The notes beneath the pieces were generated by a model. The model was given only the letters and a program-made list of their open reading frames with translations. It was not told the DNA's origin and did not search any database. This document shows positions 48,568 to 56,622 of a stretch of 64,000 bases of DNA, one piece after another. A program made the position numbers and the translations under genes. Location: the NCBI RefSeq assembly GCF_007954275.1, contig NZ_VOLT01000012.1:94481-158480 (forward strand), written 5' to 3'. This DNA is from Colwellia demingiae (GTDB lineage: Bacteria > Pseudomonadota > Gammaproteobacteria > Enterobacterales > Alteromonadaceae). Every line of letters starts with the position of its first letter. Within the stretch, counting starts at the first letter, position 1.

Positions 48568-49989
48568 CTAAGTTATAATTAAAGACTGCACTTCAATAAA
48601 CTCGCGTAATCCTTCAACACCCCATTCACGGCCATTTCCTGACTGTTTAAAGCCACCAAACGGTGCATGAGAGTTGAAATATGTGCCTTGAATATAACTT
48701 TGTCCAGCACGGATTTTTCGAGCTATTTGAATTGCAGCATTTGCATCTTTTGCAAAAACACCAGATGACAACCCAAAGACAGTATCATTGGCAATTTTAA
48801 TTGCTTCTTGTTCGTCTGAATAAGGGATCATACATAACACAGGTCCGAAGATTTCTTCTTGTGCTATGGTCATGTCATTGGTGACATTGGTAAAAATTGT
48901 TGGCATTACATAAGCGCCTTGTTGTAATCGAGCAGGAATTTCTAATCCACCGGTTACAAGTTCAGCACCTTCTTTAATACCTATATTGATATAGTCTAAA
49001 ACTCTTTTTTGTTGTAAGGACGAGCTCAAAGGCCCCATGGTAACGTTTTCGTCTTGTGGGTCACCAACCACATTTTCTTCTGCTACTGCTTTGGCAATCA
49101 CAATCGCCTGTTGATAAAGCGACTCAGGGACTAACATACGCGTTAATGCACAGCATGTTTGACCCGAGTTAATCATGACATCTTCAACACCATATCGAAC
49201 AGCTGCAGCTAAATCTGCACCTTCAGTGATAATAAATGGGGATTTACCACCCAATTCCTGACAAACACGCTTCACCGTTGTCGACGCCGCTTGAGCAACT
49301 TTAATGCCCGCCCCTGTATAGCCAGTAAACGACACCATATCAACGTCAGGGTGTGAACATAAATGCTCACCAATTTTGAAACCATAACCGGTAATAACGT
49401 TAAATACGCCAGCAGGTACGCCAACTTTGTCAAAGATTTCAGCCAAAATAAGGTCTTGTAAAGGCGTTTGCTCTGCGGGTTTAGCAACAATAGTACAACC
49501 GGTTGCTAATGCTGGGCCTATCTTTCCAACGAGTTGAGATAACGGGTAATTCCACGGGTTTATTAACACGCAAACACCGACAGCAGAATTACACTGCATT
49601 ACCCCATGTTCCGTTGTTGATTCATCAACATAAGACGTCATGTCTGCATAACCTCTAAAGGCATCGATAGCGCCTTGCACTTGAATATCTAAAGCAAGGT
49701 GTTTCGGACACCCCATAGAAGTGGATATAGCATTGGTAAAATCATCTACTCTATTTTGCATTTCATCTGCAATAGCAACGATTAACTGGCTTCGTTCTGC
49801 TGGTGTTGTTGCTGTCCACTGCGAAAATGCTTTTTTAGCTGCGGCTATTGCCTTATCAACATCTTCAATAGTTGCACTGGGTGTTTTAGCACAAAGTTCT
49901 GAGTTAGCTGGATTGATCACATCAATGGTGTCTTCAGTGCTTGGCAATTGCCAATCACCATCAATATAGAACTTTTTATATGTATACAT
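48568..49989 (-). CDS. NAD-dependent aldehyde dehydrogenase
   Basis: 473 residues. The catalytic Cys is in INSGQTCCALTRM (about 280), the general base Glu in CQELGGKSPFII (about 246), and the cofactor loop includes FTGYTGAGIKVAQ. PFGGFKQSGNGREWG near the end is the oligomerisation region. It would oxidise the aldehyde made by the FAD oxidase to a carboxylate such as 4-aminobutyrate or 4-guanidinobutyrate. It is the first gene of the aldehyde dehydrogenase-permease operon, with an operator-like dyad 58 bases upstream. Confidence 0.9.
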   Translation of the reverse strand: MYTYKKFYIDGDWQLPSTEDTIDVINPANSELCAKTPSATIEDVDKAIAAAKKAFSQWTATTPAERSQLIVAIADEMQNRVDDFTNAISTSMGCPKHLALDIQVQGAIDAFRGYADMTSYVDESTTEHGVMQCNSAVGVCVLINPWNYPLSQLVGKIGPALATGCTIVAKPAEQTPLQDLILAEIFDKVGVPAGVFNVITGYGFKIGEHLCSHPDVDMVSFTGYTGAGIKVAQAASTTVKRVCQELGGKSPFIITEGADLAAAVRYGVEDVMINSGQTCCALTRMLVPESLYQQAIVIAKAVAEENVVGDPQDENVTMGPLSSSLQQKRVLDYINIGIKEGAELVTGGLEIPARLQQGAYVMPTIFTNVTNDMTIAQEEIFGPVLCMIPYSDEQEAIKIANDTVFGLSSGVFAKDANAAIQIARKIRAGQSYIQGTYFNSHAPFGGFKQSGNGREWGVEGLREFIEVQSLIIT

Positions 49990-50045
49990 TTTCTGATCCT
50001 GCTATAAAAATAATAACTTAGACTATGCTAGCCCTATCAAGTTAA

Positions 50046-50066
50046 GTACCCCCTTTAGGGGAGTAC
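50046..50066. promoter_or_regulatory. Operator-like dyad 2 of the polyamine cluster
   Basis: GTACCCCCTT and AGGGGAGTAC around a single T form a near-perfect 21-base dyad, containing TACCC-CCTTTA-GGGGA. It is the strongest of the three related sites and lies directly before the aldehyde dehydrogenase operon. Confidence 0.6.
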
Positions 50067-50414
50067 ACAAACCACACCATTCAAAATTCTGTTCGTAATT
50101 GTATAAATAAAAAACTTATTTCATTGTTAACAAGGGTCTATTGACCTTTCATTTTAGTCTCTGCTATAGGCTAATTTTTAAGTTAACAAGGCGAAGAGAG
50201 TGCTATGTAGTCGCTCGACTTTAATAATTTTCAACGATGTTAGGTTGAAAATTAGCCATAGTCCTTCGGGTTGCCTTGAAAAAGCGTCACTCTTTGTTGA
50301 TTCATTCGCATTTGGAACAACCAAATATTGAATGAAGCGCCTCGATTGTCATCTTTTTCAAGTGCAACAGAGTTACAAACTGAAAGTTCAACAGACCCTA
50401 GTAAATTATTACCA
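50067..50414. other. Gene-free stretch with hairpins, perhaps a dispersed intergenic repeat
   Basis: About 350 bases. TTTTCAAC and GTTGAAAA near 50228-50252 form a hairpin, and the string CTTCGGGTTGCCTTGAAAAAG followed by TTGATTCATTCGCATTTGG resembles dispersed intergenic elements I associate with Alteromonadales genomes. No second copy exists in this window, so this is uncertain. Short frames here are not credible genes. Confidence 0.35.
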
Positions 50415-51788
50415 TCAGGGAGCTATTTTCTTTATTGCATTTTTTATACGGCGACTAAATATCCAGACGCTCATAAGTACAATTGGCATCAACAACGTCA
50501 TGACTACCGCCTTATTAAAAGTAAAGCCAAGGCTACTGGTCGCATCCAATAAATATTTGCACAATGCGAGTACGTAATAAGTCATGATAATTACCGAAAG
50601 TCCTTCAACAGTTTGTTGTAAGTTGAATTGCATCTGAGCTCTTTTATCCATTGATTTCAGTAAGGCTTGATTTTGTGCTTCAATAGCCATATCAATACGT
50701 GTGCGTAAGAAATCACTAGCGCGATCTACTCGACTTGATAAATCATCAAGCCTGCGTTTTGCTGCAAGTACGGTTCGATAAGCAGGAGATAATCGTCTAT
50801 CGATAAAGGCATTAAAGGTCTGTAATTCATTAATTTCTTTTTCTTCTAATTCAGCAAGGCGACTTTTAACCATTTGATAATAAGCACTTCCTGCGTCAAA
50901 ACGATAACGAGAGCTGGCAATTAGTTCAGCAATATTGGCAGCCATCGATGACAACTCTGCTAATTGCTGCTGCTCATCATTTGATGACTTAATATCTTTT
51001 TGCTTCTTGAGCAACATTGCCAATTGCGATTCCATTTTACTTACTTTGACACTAACTTGTTGTGCAATCGGAAAAGCCAGTAAGGTCATATTTCGATACG
51101 CTTCAATCTCTAACAATGCTCTGAGTACTCGACCACTTTGGCATTCATTTAAGCTAGTATTAACCAATAAAATCCGGTTAAAGTTATCCTCATGTAATCG
51201 TAATGCGCTGAGTATAATAGCCTCGCCATTATGTAACTCAGAGCCCATTAATCGTTGGCCCTCAAAGTATTGACGTAAATGATCTCTTTCTAAAGTAACG
51301 CTATTTTCACTTAAAGCATCAATATGCACGGCAGCAATTAGCTCACCTGATATACCCTCAAGCCAATCAATTGGCACTAAGGCCACAGGTGGACAATCAA
51401 AAGGTTTCAATCCGCTGTCATGTATTAAAAAGGTATAACTACTGAATTCAGTATGACGTTCCCACCTAATTTCATATTCACCCATTTTTTGGTAAAAACA
51501 CGAAGCATTGGCTAACGGGGGGTTGACGCTATATCGATGGCACAACTCATGTAAGTGCGATAATTCAATGGCTTGACTATCATCCTCTTGATGTAAAAAA
51601 CAAACTTGTGAAACACGAAGAGGAATATTCGAAACAGGAAAAGGTCTAGCATGTAAATCGGCATAATTCTGGCTAAAATAAGGATGCTTATTCAATTGGC
51701 CATACGCTTTATGATTCGGTTGAATCAAGGCGTTAGCTTTGGTTATCCCCTGTTTTTCAGGGCTAACGTTAGCGGTAAAAAGTTCCAA
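50415..51788 (-). CDS. DUF3422 membrane-anchored protein
   Basis: 457 residues starting at a TTG (AGAGGAAG seven bases upstream). The N-terminus HPYFSQNYADLHARPFPV and RWERHTEFSSYTF are marks of DUF3422 (COG4949). A long helical region (about 270-390) with coiled-coil character leads to two transmembrane helices at the C-terminus (about 395-445) and a basic tail. The function is unknown. It shares the strand of the polyamine genes but has no operator-like dyad of its own. Confidence 0.85.
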   Translation of the reverse strand: MELFTANVSPEKQGITKANALIQPNHKAYGQLNKHPYFSQNYADLHARPFPVSNIPLRVSQVCFLHQEDDSQAIELSHLHELCHRYSVNPPLANASCFYQKMGEYEIRWERHTEFSSYTFLIHDSGLKPFDCPPVALVPIDWLEGISGELIAAVHIDALSENSVTLERDHLRQYFEGQRLMGSELHNGEAIILSALRLHEDNFNRILLVNTSLNECQSGRVLRALLEIEAYRNMTLLAFPIAQQVSVKVSKMESQLAMLLKKQKDIKSSNDEQQQLAELSSMAANIAELIASSRYRFDAGSAYYQMVKSRLAELEEKEINELQTFNAFIDRRLSPAYRTVLAAKRRLDDLSSRVDRASDFLRTRIDMAIEAQNQALLKSMDKRAQMQFNLQQTVEGLSVIIMTYYVLALCKYLLDATSSLGFTFNKAVVMTLLMPIVLMSVWIFSRRIKNAIKKIAP

Positions 51789-51822
51789 TTGTACTTCCTC
51801 TTATTTTCGTTACTTAGCTTAA

Positions 51823-52040
51823 CTAGTTCAGATCCAAGTCATCTTGGTTGTGCATTATTAAGTTAAACCAATTACGTAATAAGCTGACGAGCTCATTAGC
51901 CGATTTAGCTGACCACATTGTTAATGTATATCTCGCCTTTTTAATAACAAGCTCAGTGTCCGCAGTACCTGCCTTACTCACTTGTGCTACTAAATTACCT
52001 TTGCTGTAACCTCTTTTATCTATTGAATACCAATTTTACT
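51823..52040 (-). pseudogene. Remnant of a GabD-like succinate-semialdehyde dehydrogenase gene
   Basis: Reading the minus strand, an uninterrupted frame of about 65 codons ending at a TAG (51823-51825) aligns without gaps to GabD from about residue 28 to 92. The strongest block is LLRNWFNLIMHNQDDLD against GabD ILRNWFNLMMEHQDDLA. About half of the aligned residues are the same. In-frame stops lie just upstream, there is no suitable start, and everything after the first 20% of the enzyme is gone. The sequence lies directly before the DUF3422 gene and downstream of the ureohydrolase gene, so a complete gabD probably once belonged to this cluster. Confidence 0.8.
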
Positions 52041-52207
52041 CCATGTTAAATACAAAACATTACACCTTAAGTTTTACACTTATCAAACATAATGAGCTTT
52101 TCAAGTAACATTCGATCATCCCAAAAGCTATCGTTGTGTTGGATTTACCTTGAGTTACTACTTTCACCTCAATATTTGAACATCGCGGCTTGACTGCAGC
52201 AGACAAT

Positions 52208-52243
52208 AAAAAAGGCGTATACCTTGAGGTATACGCCTTTTTT
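52208..52243. terminator. Terminator after the ureohydrolase gene
   Basis: AAAAAAGGCGTATACC and GGTATACGCCTTTTTT around TTGA, 67 bases beyond the stop. Confidence 0.93.
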
Positions 52244-52309
52244 GATTATTTCACTGCAACACTTTAATTCTCGACAGTTATTTATCGGTCAGTGTGAACC
52301 GATCTATAT

Positions 52310-53266
52310 TTATCTACGAATACAGCCTGGAAAGCTACAAAGCATCTCAAAAACAAGGTTTGCCGCTAATAATGAGGTATTGCCCGAAGTATCATATGGC
52401 GGTGATACTTCAACTAAATCAGCACCAATAAGGTTAGTACCGTACATGCCTCGAATGATCTCTAAGGCTTGGGGTGAAGTTAGCCCCGCAGGCTCTGGCG
52501 TGCCAGTTCCCGGTGCAAATGCAGGATCAATACCGTCAATGTCAAAGGTTAAGTAGGTTGGCATACTTTCGCCAATAATGTCACGAACTTCGCCCATTAA
52601 TGGTACTAAGGACTTCAACCAGCACTCTTCTGCTTGAACAACTCTTACTCCTCGGTCTACCGCCCATTGGAAATCACCTGAGCTGTAACCCGTTGCGCGT
52701 TGGCCAATTTGAATCATTTTTTTCGGGTCAACTAAACCTTCTTCAATGGCACGTCTGAAAATAGTGCCGTGACACTCTTTCTCACCAAACATTGAATCAT
52801 TAATATCTGCATGAGCATCCACATGGACTAATGCCATGGTGCCATGCTTTTTATGTAATGCCCGCAAGATAGGTAAACTTATAGTGTGATCGCCACCAAC
52901 AGTTACTGGCTTAATATTACTCGCCATAATTGTATCGTAATGCGCTTCAATAATTCGAATAGAGTCAGCAAGGTTGAATGTGTTTATTGGCGCATCACCA
53001 ATGTCTGCAATTTGGAAACTGTCAAAGGGAGCAGCTTTAGTATACATACCATAAGGACGTACTAAGACAGATTCATTACGTATTGAACGAGGGCCAAAGC
53101 GTGTTCCACTTCGGTTACTCGCACCAATATCCAACGGCACGCCAACAATGCCTATATCTAATGCATTGCTTATTTCACTGCTTGGTAACCGAAACATGGT
53201 ACCTGGACCACCAAACCGTGGCATTTGATTACCACCTAATGGCTGATTAAAATTATTATCTGTCAT
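52310..53266 (-). CDS. Agmatinase/guanidinobutyrase-family ureohydrolase
   Basis: 318 residues of the arginase fold. Manganese ligands are in GGDHTISLPI (about 124), VHVDAHADIND (about 147) and TFDIDGIDPAFAPGTG (about 238). The start NFNQPLGGNQMPRFGG and DLVEVSPPYDTSGNTS near the end are closest, by memory, to 4-guanidinobutyrase GbuA of Pseudomonas, with SpeB-type agmatinase as the alternative. It would release urea from a guanidino compound and feed putrescine or 4-aminobutyrate to the neighbouring genes. An operator-like dyad lies 134 bases upstream. Confidence 0.85.
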   Translation of the reverse strand: MTDNNFNQPLGGNQMPRFGGPGTMFRLPSSEISNALDIGIVGVPLDIGASNRSGTRFGPRSIRNESVLVRPYGMYTKAAPFDSFQIADIGDAPINTFNLADSIRIIEAHYDTIMASNIKPVTVGGDHTISLPILRALHKKHGTMALVHVDAHADINDSMFGEKECHGTIFRRAIEEGLVDPKKMIQIGQRATGYSSGDFQWAVDRGVRVVQAEECWLKSLVPLMGEVRDIIGESMPTYLTFDIDGIDPAFAPGTGTPEPAGLTSPQALEIIRGMYGTNLIGADLVEVSPPYDTSGNTSLLAANLVFEMLCSFPGCIRR

Positions 53267-53399
53267 ACCCTGCTCCTCATAAGTGTAATCTTTGCCCTAT
53301 ACACCTAATAATGTAAATTTAACTATGCTCTGTATAGCTTATTCATGAGCATGCTCTATTGCCTACTCTGAATGTAACAAGTTACGAGTGATTTGGTTA

Positions 53400-53415
53400 T
53401 ACCCAAAAGAGGGTG
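53400..53415. promoter_or_regulatory. Operator-like dyad 3 of the polyamine cluster
   Basis: TACCC-AAAAGA-GGGTG, same spacing as the dyads at 46173 and 50047, upstream of the ureohydrolase gene. The rest of 53267-53515 shows no gene. Confidence 0.5.
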
Positions 53416-53515
53416 AAATCGTGTTTTTATTACATTATTTAAGGGGGTTCAGGAGGTTTATCGATAATAAGTACTCAGCTACAGAATAATAATTACAATA
53501 TTTTAGTATTTTACT

Positions 53516-53735
53516 TTACTCAACTAGGTCGCTTTGAGGATACATTGCCTGAGTAACAATACTATATAGCTCTTCTGCTTCTTTGAGTATTTTGCTCCAT
53601 GCCTTTGATAATTCTTTTTACTGAGTGTTTCCGATTCTCCATGTGTAATAGCACCATTATTTTTACGCGAACTGTGCAACGGTAGCTAAACTCTCCGTGA
53701 GCTTTTTGGCGTTTATCAATTGTTACTGATGTCAT
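53516..53735 (-). pseudogene. Frameshifted remnant of a tyrosine integrase N-terminus
   Basis: From an ATG at 53735 the translation MTSVTIDKRQKAHGEFSYRC matches the start of the intact integrase at 60380-61672 (MASVSIEKRKSKAGRITYRA). Continuation needs two frame changes: first to GAITHGESETLSKKN, then to KELSKAWSKILKEAEELY, ending at a TAA at 53516. The catalytic domain is absent. It stands in the same position and orientation to the dusA 5' fragment at 53831 as the intact integrase does to dusA at 61809, so it is likely the integrase of an earlier element in the same site. Confidence 0.82.
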
Positions 53736-53830
53736 TGTATTATCCTTAATCGTCCTACCCAGAATGGGGCGAATTTAGAACACCTTAAACGAAAATCAAT
53801 GACAGGACAGGCGATGAAAGGTATAATCAA

Positions 53831-53935
53831 ATGACTACAATATTGACTCCAAAGCCACATAAATCAATCGCTACAATAAATCACAAGCTCTCCGTTGCGC
53901 CCATGCTCGATGGGACACATCACCAAGAAATATAA
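53831..53935 (+). pseudogene. Displaced 5' end of dusA (left junction of the element)
   Basis: An ATG at 53831 opens a 34-codon frame whose residues 18-27 read HKLSVAPMLD, the conserved DusA start, after which it diverges (GTHHQEI) and stops. The same HKLSVAPMLD continues into the complete dusA at 61809 onward. The frame therefore is the dusA 5' part from before the last insertion, cut off from the gene by about 8 kb. Confidence 0.85.
53903..53917. repeat. Left attachment-site core
   Basis: ATGCTCGATGGGACA, differing by one base from the right core at 61875. The preceding 21 bases (CACAAGCT...) are also related but with several third-position-like differences. Confidence 0.75.
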
Positions 53936-53990
53936 CACCTATATCATTGTTATTAAAGGCGTTTTATTTTTTACTTTAGCTGTTGGTTTC

Positions 53991-54014
53991 CGTGGGGTCA
54001 TATGAGGGGTCAAA
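53991..54014 (+). repeat. Left integrase arm-type repeat (two GGGGTCA units)
   Basis: CGTGGGGTCA-TATGA-GGGGTCAAA matches the sequence at 61714-61737 except in the five spacer bases. Both sit just inside the two element ends in the same orientation, as expected for accessory binding sites of the recombinase or excisionase. Confidence 0.6.
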
Positions 54015-54099
54015 GATGTTGTAAAAGAGACTTTCAGATTTGAATTAAAGAAAAAGGCAACCCTAAAAAATAGAGCTACCTTTATTTTATACAAAAGAA

Positions 54100-54384
54100 T
54101 CAACCAATTTGGAAGGCTTTCCATACCCTTCTTTCCTCTGCAACTCTTCTGTCAATAAACTCTACTAGATCATTCAAATGCACAACGAATGGAGACTTAT
54201 TAGAGTTTCCCAGCTTAAAGCAAGGAAAAGGCAATTGATGCCTTTTCGCCATATTTAAAGCTGTTCTTCGTGCAAGATGTAAATACGATTCTGCAAGCTC
54301 TTCAACGGGAATAATCACGCTTCCGAACTGTTCTAAAAGTATTGTATGAGTTAGTGAAAAGTTATCATTTTTTTGCTTTTTCAT
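54100..54384 (-). CDS. PrtN-like (pyocin activator/AlpA-type) small DNA-binding protein
   Basis: 94 residues from the ATG at 54384; an ATG at 54414 would add ten. VIIPVEELAESYLHLARRTA and FVVHLNDLVEFIDRR match the PrtN family pattern, in which a winged-helix-like domain reads a promoter. In elements with tyrosine integrases such proteins often act as excision or transcription activators. It lies 180 bases inside the left end. The upstream small frame at 54365-54499 overlaps its start. Confidence 0.7.
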   Translation of the reverse strand: MKKQKNDNFSLTHTILLEQFGSVIIPVEELAESYLHLARRTALNMAKRHQLPFPCFKLGNSNKSPFVVHLNDLVEFIDRRVAEERRVWKAFQIG

Positions 54385-54499
54385 AGTTTGGACCCAGTTG
54401 AGAATTTGGGCCATTCGGCTGCTTAACCGACAAGCTAAAATGATTTTTATTTACTTGCTGAAATTGCAAACTATTACTTTTAACTTGCTTTGTTGACAT
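54365..54499 (-). CDS. Possible 44-residue leader peptide before the PrtN-like gene
   Basis: Starts at an ATG preceded by AAAGGAG (two-base spacing, rather tight) and ends with a TGA inside the PrtN-like gene, overlapping its start at 54384 by 20 bases. The composition is Gln-, Asn- and Ser-rich with no known motif. Coupling of translation is possible, but the frame could also be fortuitous. Confidence 0.35.
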   Translation of the reverse strand: MSTKQVKSNSLQFQQVNKNHFSLSVKQPNGPNSQLGPNYEKAKK

Positions 54500-54639
54500 A
54501 ACTCCTTTTACTCAACACCTATATATTACTAAAAAAAAACACTTAATTCATCTTAATTTAAAAAACATATCAAGCTCTGCAAATTGCTTTATCAAGTGAG
54601 CTTGCGAGAGTAAAACGGGTCAAACGTAGGTTGACGGGT

Positions 54640-54707
54640 CTGGGGTTTCCCCAGTCCTCGAAGAGCGCACACAGTCACGTAGTGGCTGTTTTAGTGTGCT
54701 AAAACAG
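54640..54707. other. Candidate origin of transfer upstream of the relaxase gene
   Basis: Three inverted repeats follow one another: CTGGGG-TTT-CCCCAG (54640-54654), CAGTCAC-GTA-GTGGCTG (54672-54688, one mismatch) and CTGTTTTAG-TGTG-CTAAAACAG (54686-54707, perfect 9-base arms). The last contains TAGTGTG followed by CTA, like the nick region of MobV origins (TAGTGTG/TTA). Position about 135 bases before a MobV-like gene fits. The region 54500-54841 has no gene. Confidence 0.5.
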
Positions 54708-54841
54708 TCCTACGCACAGTTATTTTTCACAGCCTTATCTTTTTTATTTATGTAGTTATAGCCATTATTCCACAGTCCCTTTTATCAGCCCTTGATTAAC
54801 ATTTTTTATATGGTTCATTGTATATAAAAGGAGTTTAAGAA

Positions 54842-55960
54842 ATGGGTAAAAAATACTGTGCAATGAATACAAAATATTATAAAAATAGTAATGTCGGAGA
54901 GATTGATCACGTATTGCGAAATATGGCTATAAACGTTAATTCAATTGAATCTTTAACTAAAAATAATTTTGGTTTTTGTTTTGGAGATTCTGATTTAAAA
55001 ACACATTATAAAAATAAATTAGATCAAGCAAAAAAAGCTAATAAATTAGCTCTTCAAAGCAACAGTAATACGTTTATTGATAGTGTTTTAATATTTGACT
55101 CTGTGCAGTTTGAAAAGTGTCTAAATGACGGTAAAAAAGACGAGGTAGAACAAGCCACCAAAGACTTTATGCAAGAGTATAAAAATCTTTATGGATTTGA
55201 GCCGATAGGCTTTGAGTTTCATCTTGATGAAGGAACAAAAATTGATTTTGATACATATGAAAAATTAGATATTGAAGAGCAAAAAAAATATGTTGCTGTA
55301 GAAAATGATAATGAAGCTTTTACAACAGAATATATTAAAAGAAACATACACGCCCACGCTATTTTTTTAAATTATGACTTTCAAAAAAATAAATCTTGTT
55401 TAAGAAATATGAGAAAGAAGGATTGGGAGAACTCGCAAGATTTATTGCACAAGTATTTTGAAAAGTTTGGTTTTGACAGGGGAGAGAAGAAAAAAACGAG
55501 TAAAAAGGATCATAAAAACAAGGCCGAATTTGTTCGAGAATTAGCATTGAAAAATAATGAACTGGTTGAAAATCATTCCAAGAATTTACAAGAAAAAAAC
55601 TATCTCCTAGATCAAATAATTGATCATCAAAATGATTTAAACCGTTTTGATGATTTAGCTTTGTATGCTGAAAAAATAAAAAAATTTATTTTTAGTTTTA
55701 AAGAAAAGAATCCGAAATTAATTTCAAAACTTTTGGCTATGCCTAGGGCTGAACAATTTAAAGATATGGCTCTCTCAATCTATGACGCATTAACTAAAAA
55801 AACAGATATAGCTCCCATTTTAATTGAAGAAATAAAACCTTTGAAAAATGATGAAATTCAAAAAATTGAAGTCGATGTTGAAGCAAAAAAGAAACGTATT
55901 AAAAAAATAAACAATCGTAGAAAATACAGCAATAAACCCAGACCAAATAAGGATATTTGA
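54842..55960 (+). CDS. MobV/Pre-like relaxase (mobilization protein)
   Basis: 372 residues starting MGKKYCAMNTKYYKNSNVGE, similar in outline to the MobV start (YAVCRMQK...). EFHLDEGTK near 130 and RNIHAHAIFLNYDF near 178 resemble the HxDExT and His-x-His metal motifs of Pre/Mob relaxases, which nick at oriT and start strand transfer. The C-terminal third is helical and very basic. It is strongly AT-rich and unlike the flanking chromosome. The start has AGGAG nearby. It needs a conjugation machinery supplied in trans, since none is in the element. Confidence 0.6.
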   Translation: MGKKYCAMNTKYYKNSNVGEIDHVLRNMAINVNSIESLTKNNFGFCFGDSDLKTHYKNKLDQAKKANKLALQSNSNTFIDSVLIFDSVQFEKCLNDGKKDEVEQATKDFMQEYKNLYGFEPIGFEFHLDEGTKIDFDTYEKLDIEEQKKYVAVENDNEAFTTEYIKRNIHAHAIFLNYDFQKNKSCLRNMRKKDWENSQDLLHKYFEKFGFDRGEKKKTSKKDHKNKAEFVRELALKNNELVENHSKNLQEKNYLLDQIIDHQNDLNRFDDLALYAEKIKKFIFSFKEKNPKLISKLLAMPRAEQFKDMALSIYDALTKKTDIAPILIEEIKPLKNDEIQKIEVDVEAKKKRIKKINNRRKYSNKPRPNKDI

Positions 55961-55962
55961 AA

Positions 55963-56433
55963 ATGAAAAAAACAGCACTACAAGAAATGGAAGTTGAAAA
56001 AAAACAATTATTAGAAGAGTTAATTTTAGAAGTAAACCAGCCCGAAGATGAACAAGACAAAAACGTACTTTTAGCAACGGCAAAAGCTGAAATACAAAAG
56101 ACGGAACAACTTATTTTAAACAATGAAAATAATAAAAATCTAAGTTCAAAACATAATAAAAAACTAAAAAATGATTTAAATAGAAAAACTGATTTAGAAA
56201 AAGATAATAGAGAAATATCTACAAAATTATTAGACAGAATTGAAAACAATACTGAATTTTTAATTGATTTAGATAATAAAATAAATTCATCAATTATTGA
56301 AATTGATATTTCAAATACTGATGTAAAAAATGCAATTGCTGCATTAAGAATAATAGATCCAAAAAAAGCGGCAGAGCTTGAAAATTCGATTAATTTAAAA
56401 AGTAAAAAATCAAAGAATGACAATAATATTTAA
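55963..56433 (+). CDS. Coiled-coil protein encoded with the relaxase
   Basis: 156 residues from the ATG at 55963 (AAGGA nine bases upstream), two bases after the relaxase stop. Most of the length is predicted coiled coil, with alternating Lys, Glu, Leu and Asn and no Cys. The composition (very rich in Asn and Lys) is like the relaxase gene. A role in mobilization is inferred only from the tight gene pair. No named family was recognised. Confidence 0.6.
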   Translation: MKKTALQEMEVEKKQLLEELILEVNQPEDEQDKNVLLATAKAEIQKTEQLILNNENNKNLSSKHNKKLKNDLNRKTDLEKDNREISTKLLDRIENNTEFLIDLDNKINSSIIEIDISNTDVKNAIAALRIIDPKKAAELENSINLKSKKSKNDNNI

Positions 56434-56622
56434 TAAATCAGAAGCGGCTCGATTTTTTTGTTTAGCGTCTTTTTGCTGAACAAAAAAAAATGATTAAACA
56501 AGAAAATATTTAATTTTTGCGTTAGTGTTTTTTATGTACAGACATAAAAAAGAGTCTGTTTATTAGACTCTTTTTATTGTTTTTTAATTTGATTATATAA
56601 ATCATTTTATTAACCTATTTGG

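Noticed and set aside
53939..54124. 61-codon minus-strand frame at the left end of the element
   Set aside because: It overlaps the PrtN-like gene end and the arm-type repeat and looks like chance.
55899..56423. 174-codon minus-strand frame opposite the coiled-coil gene
   Set aside because: Phe- and Ser-rich mirror of a Lys/Glu-rich coding strand, a typical shadow.
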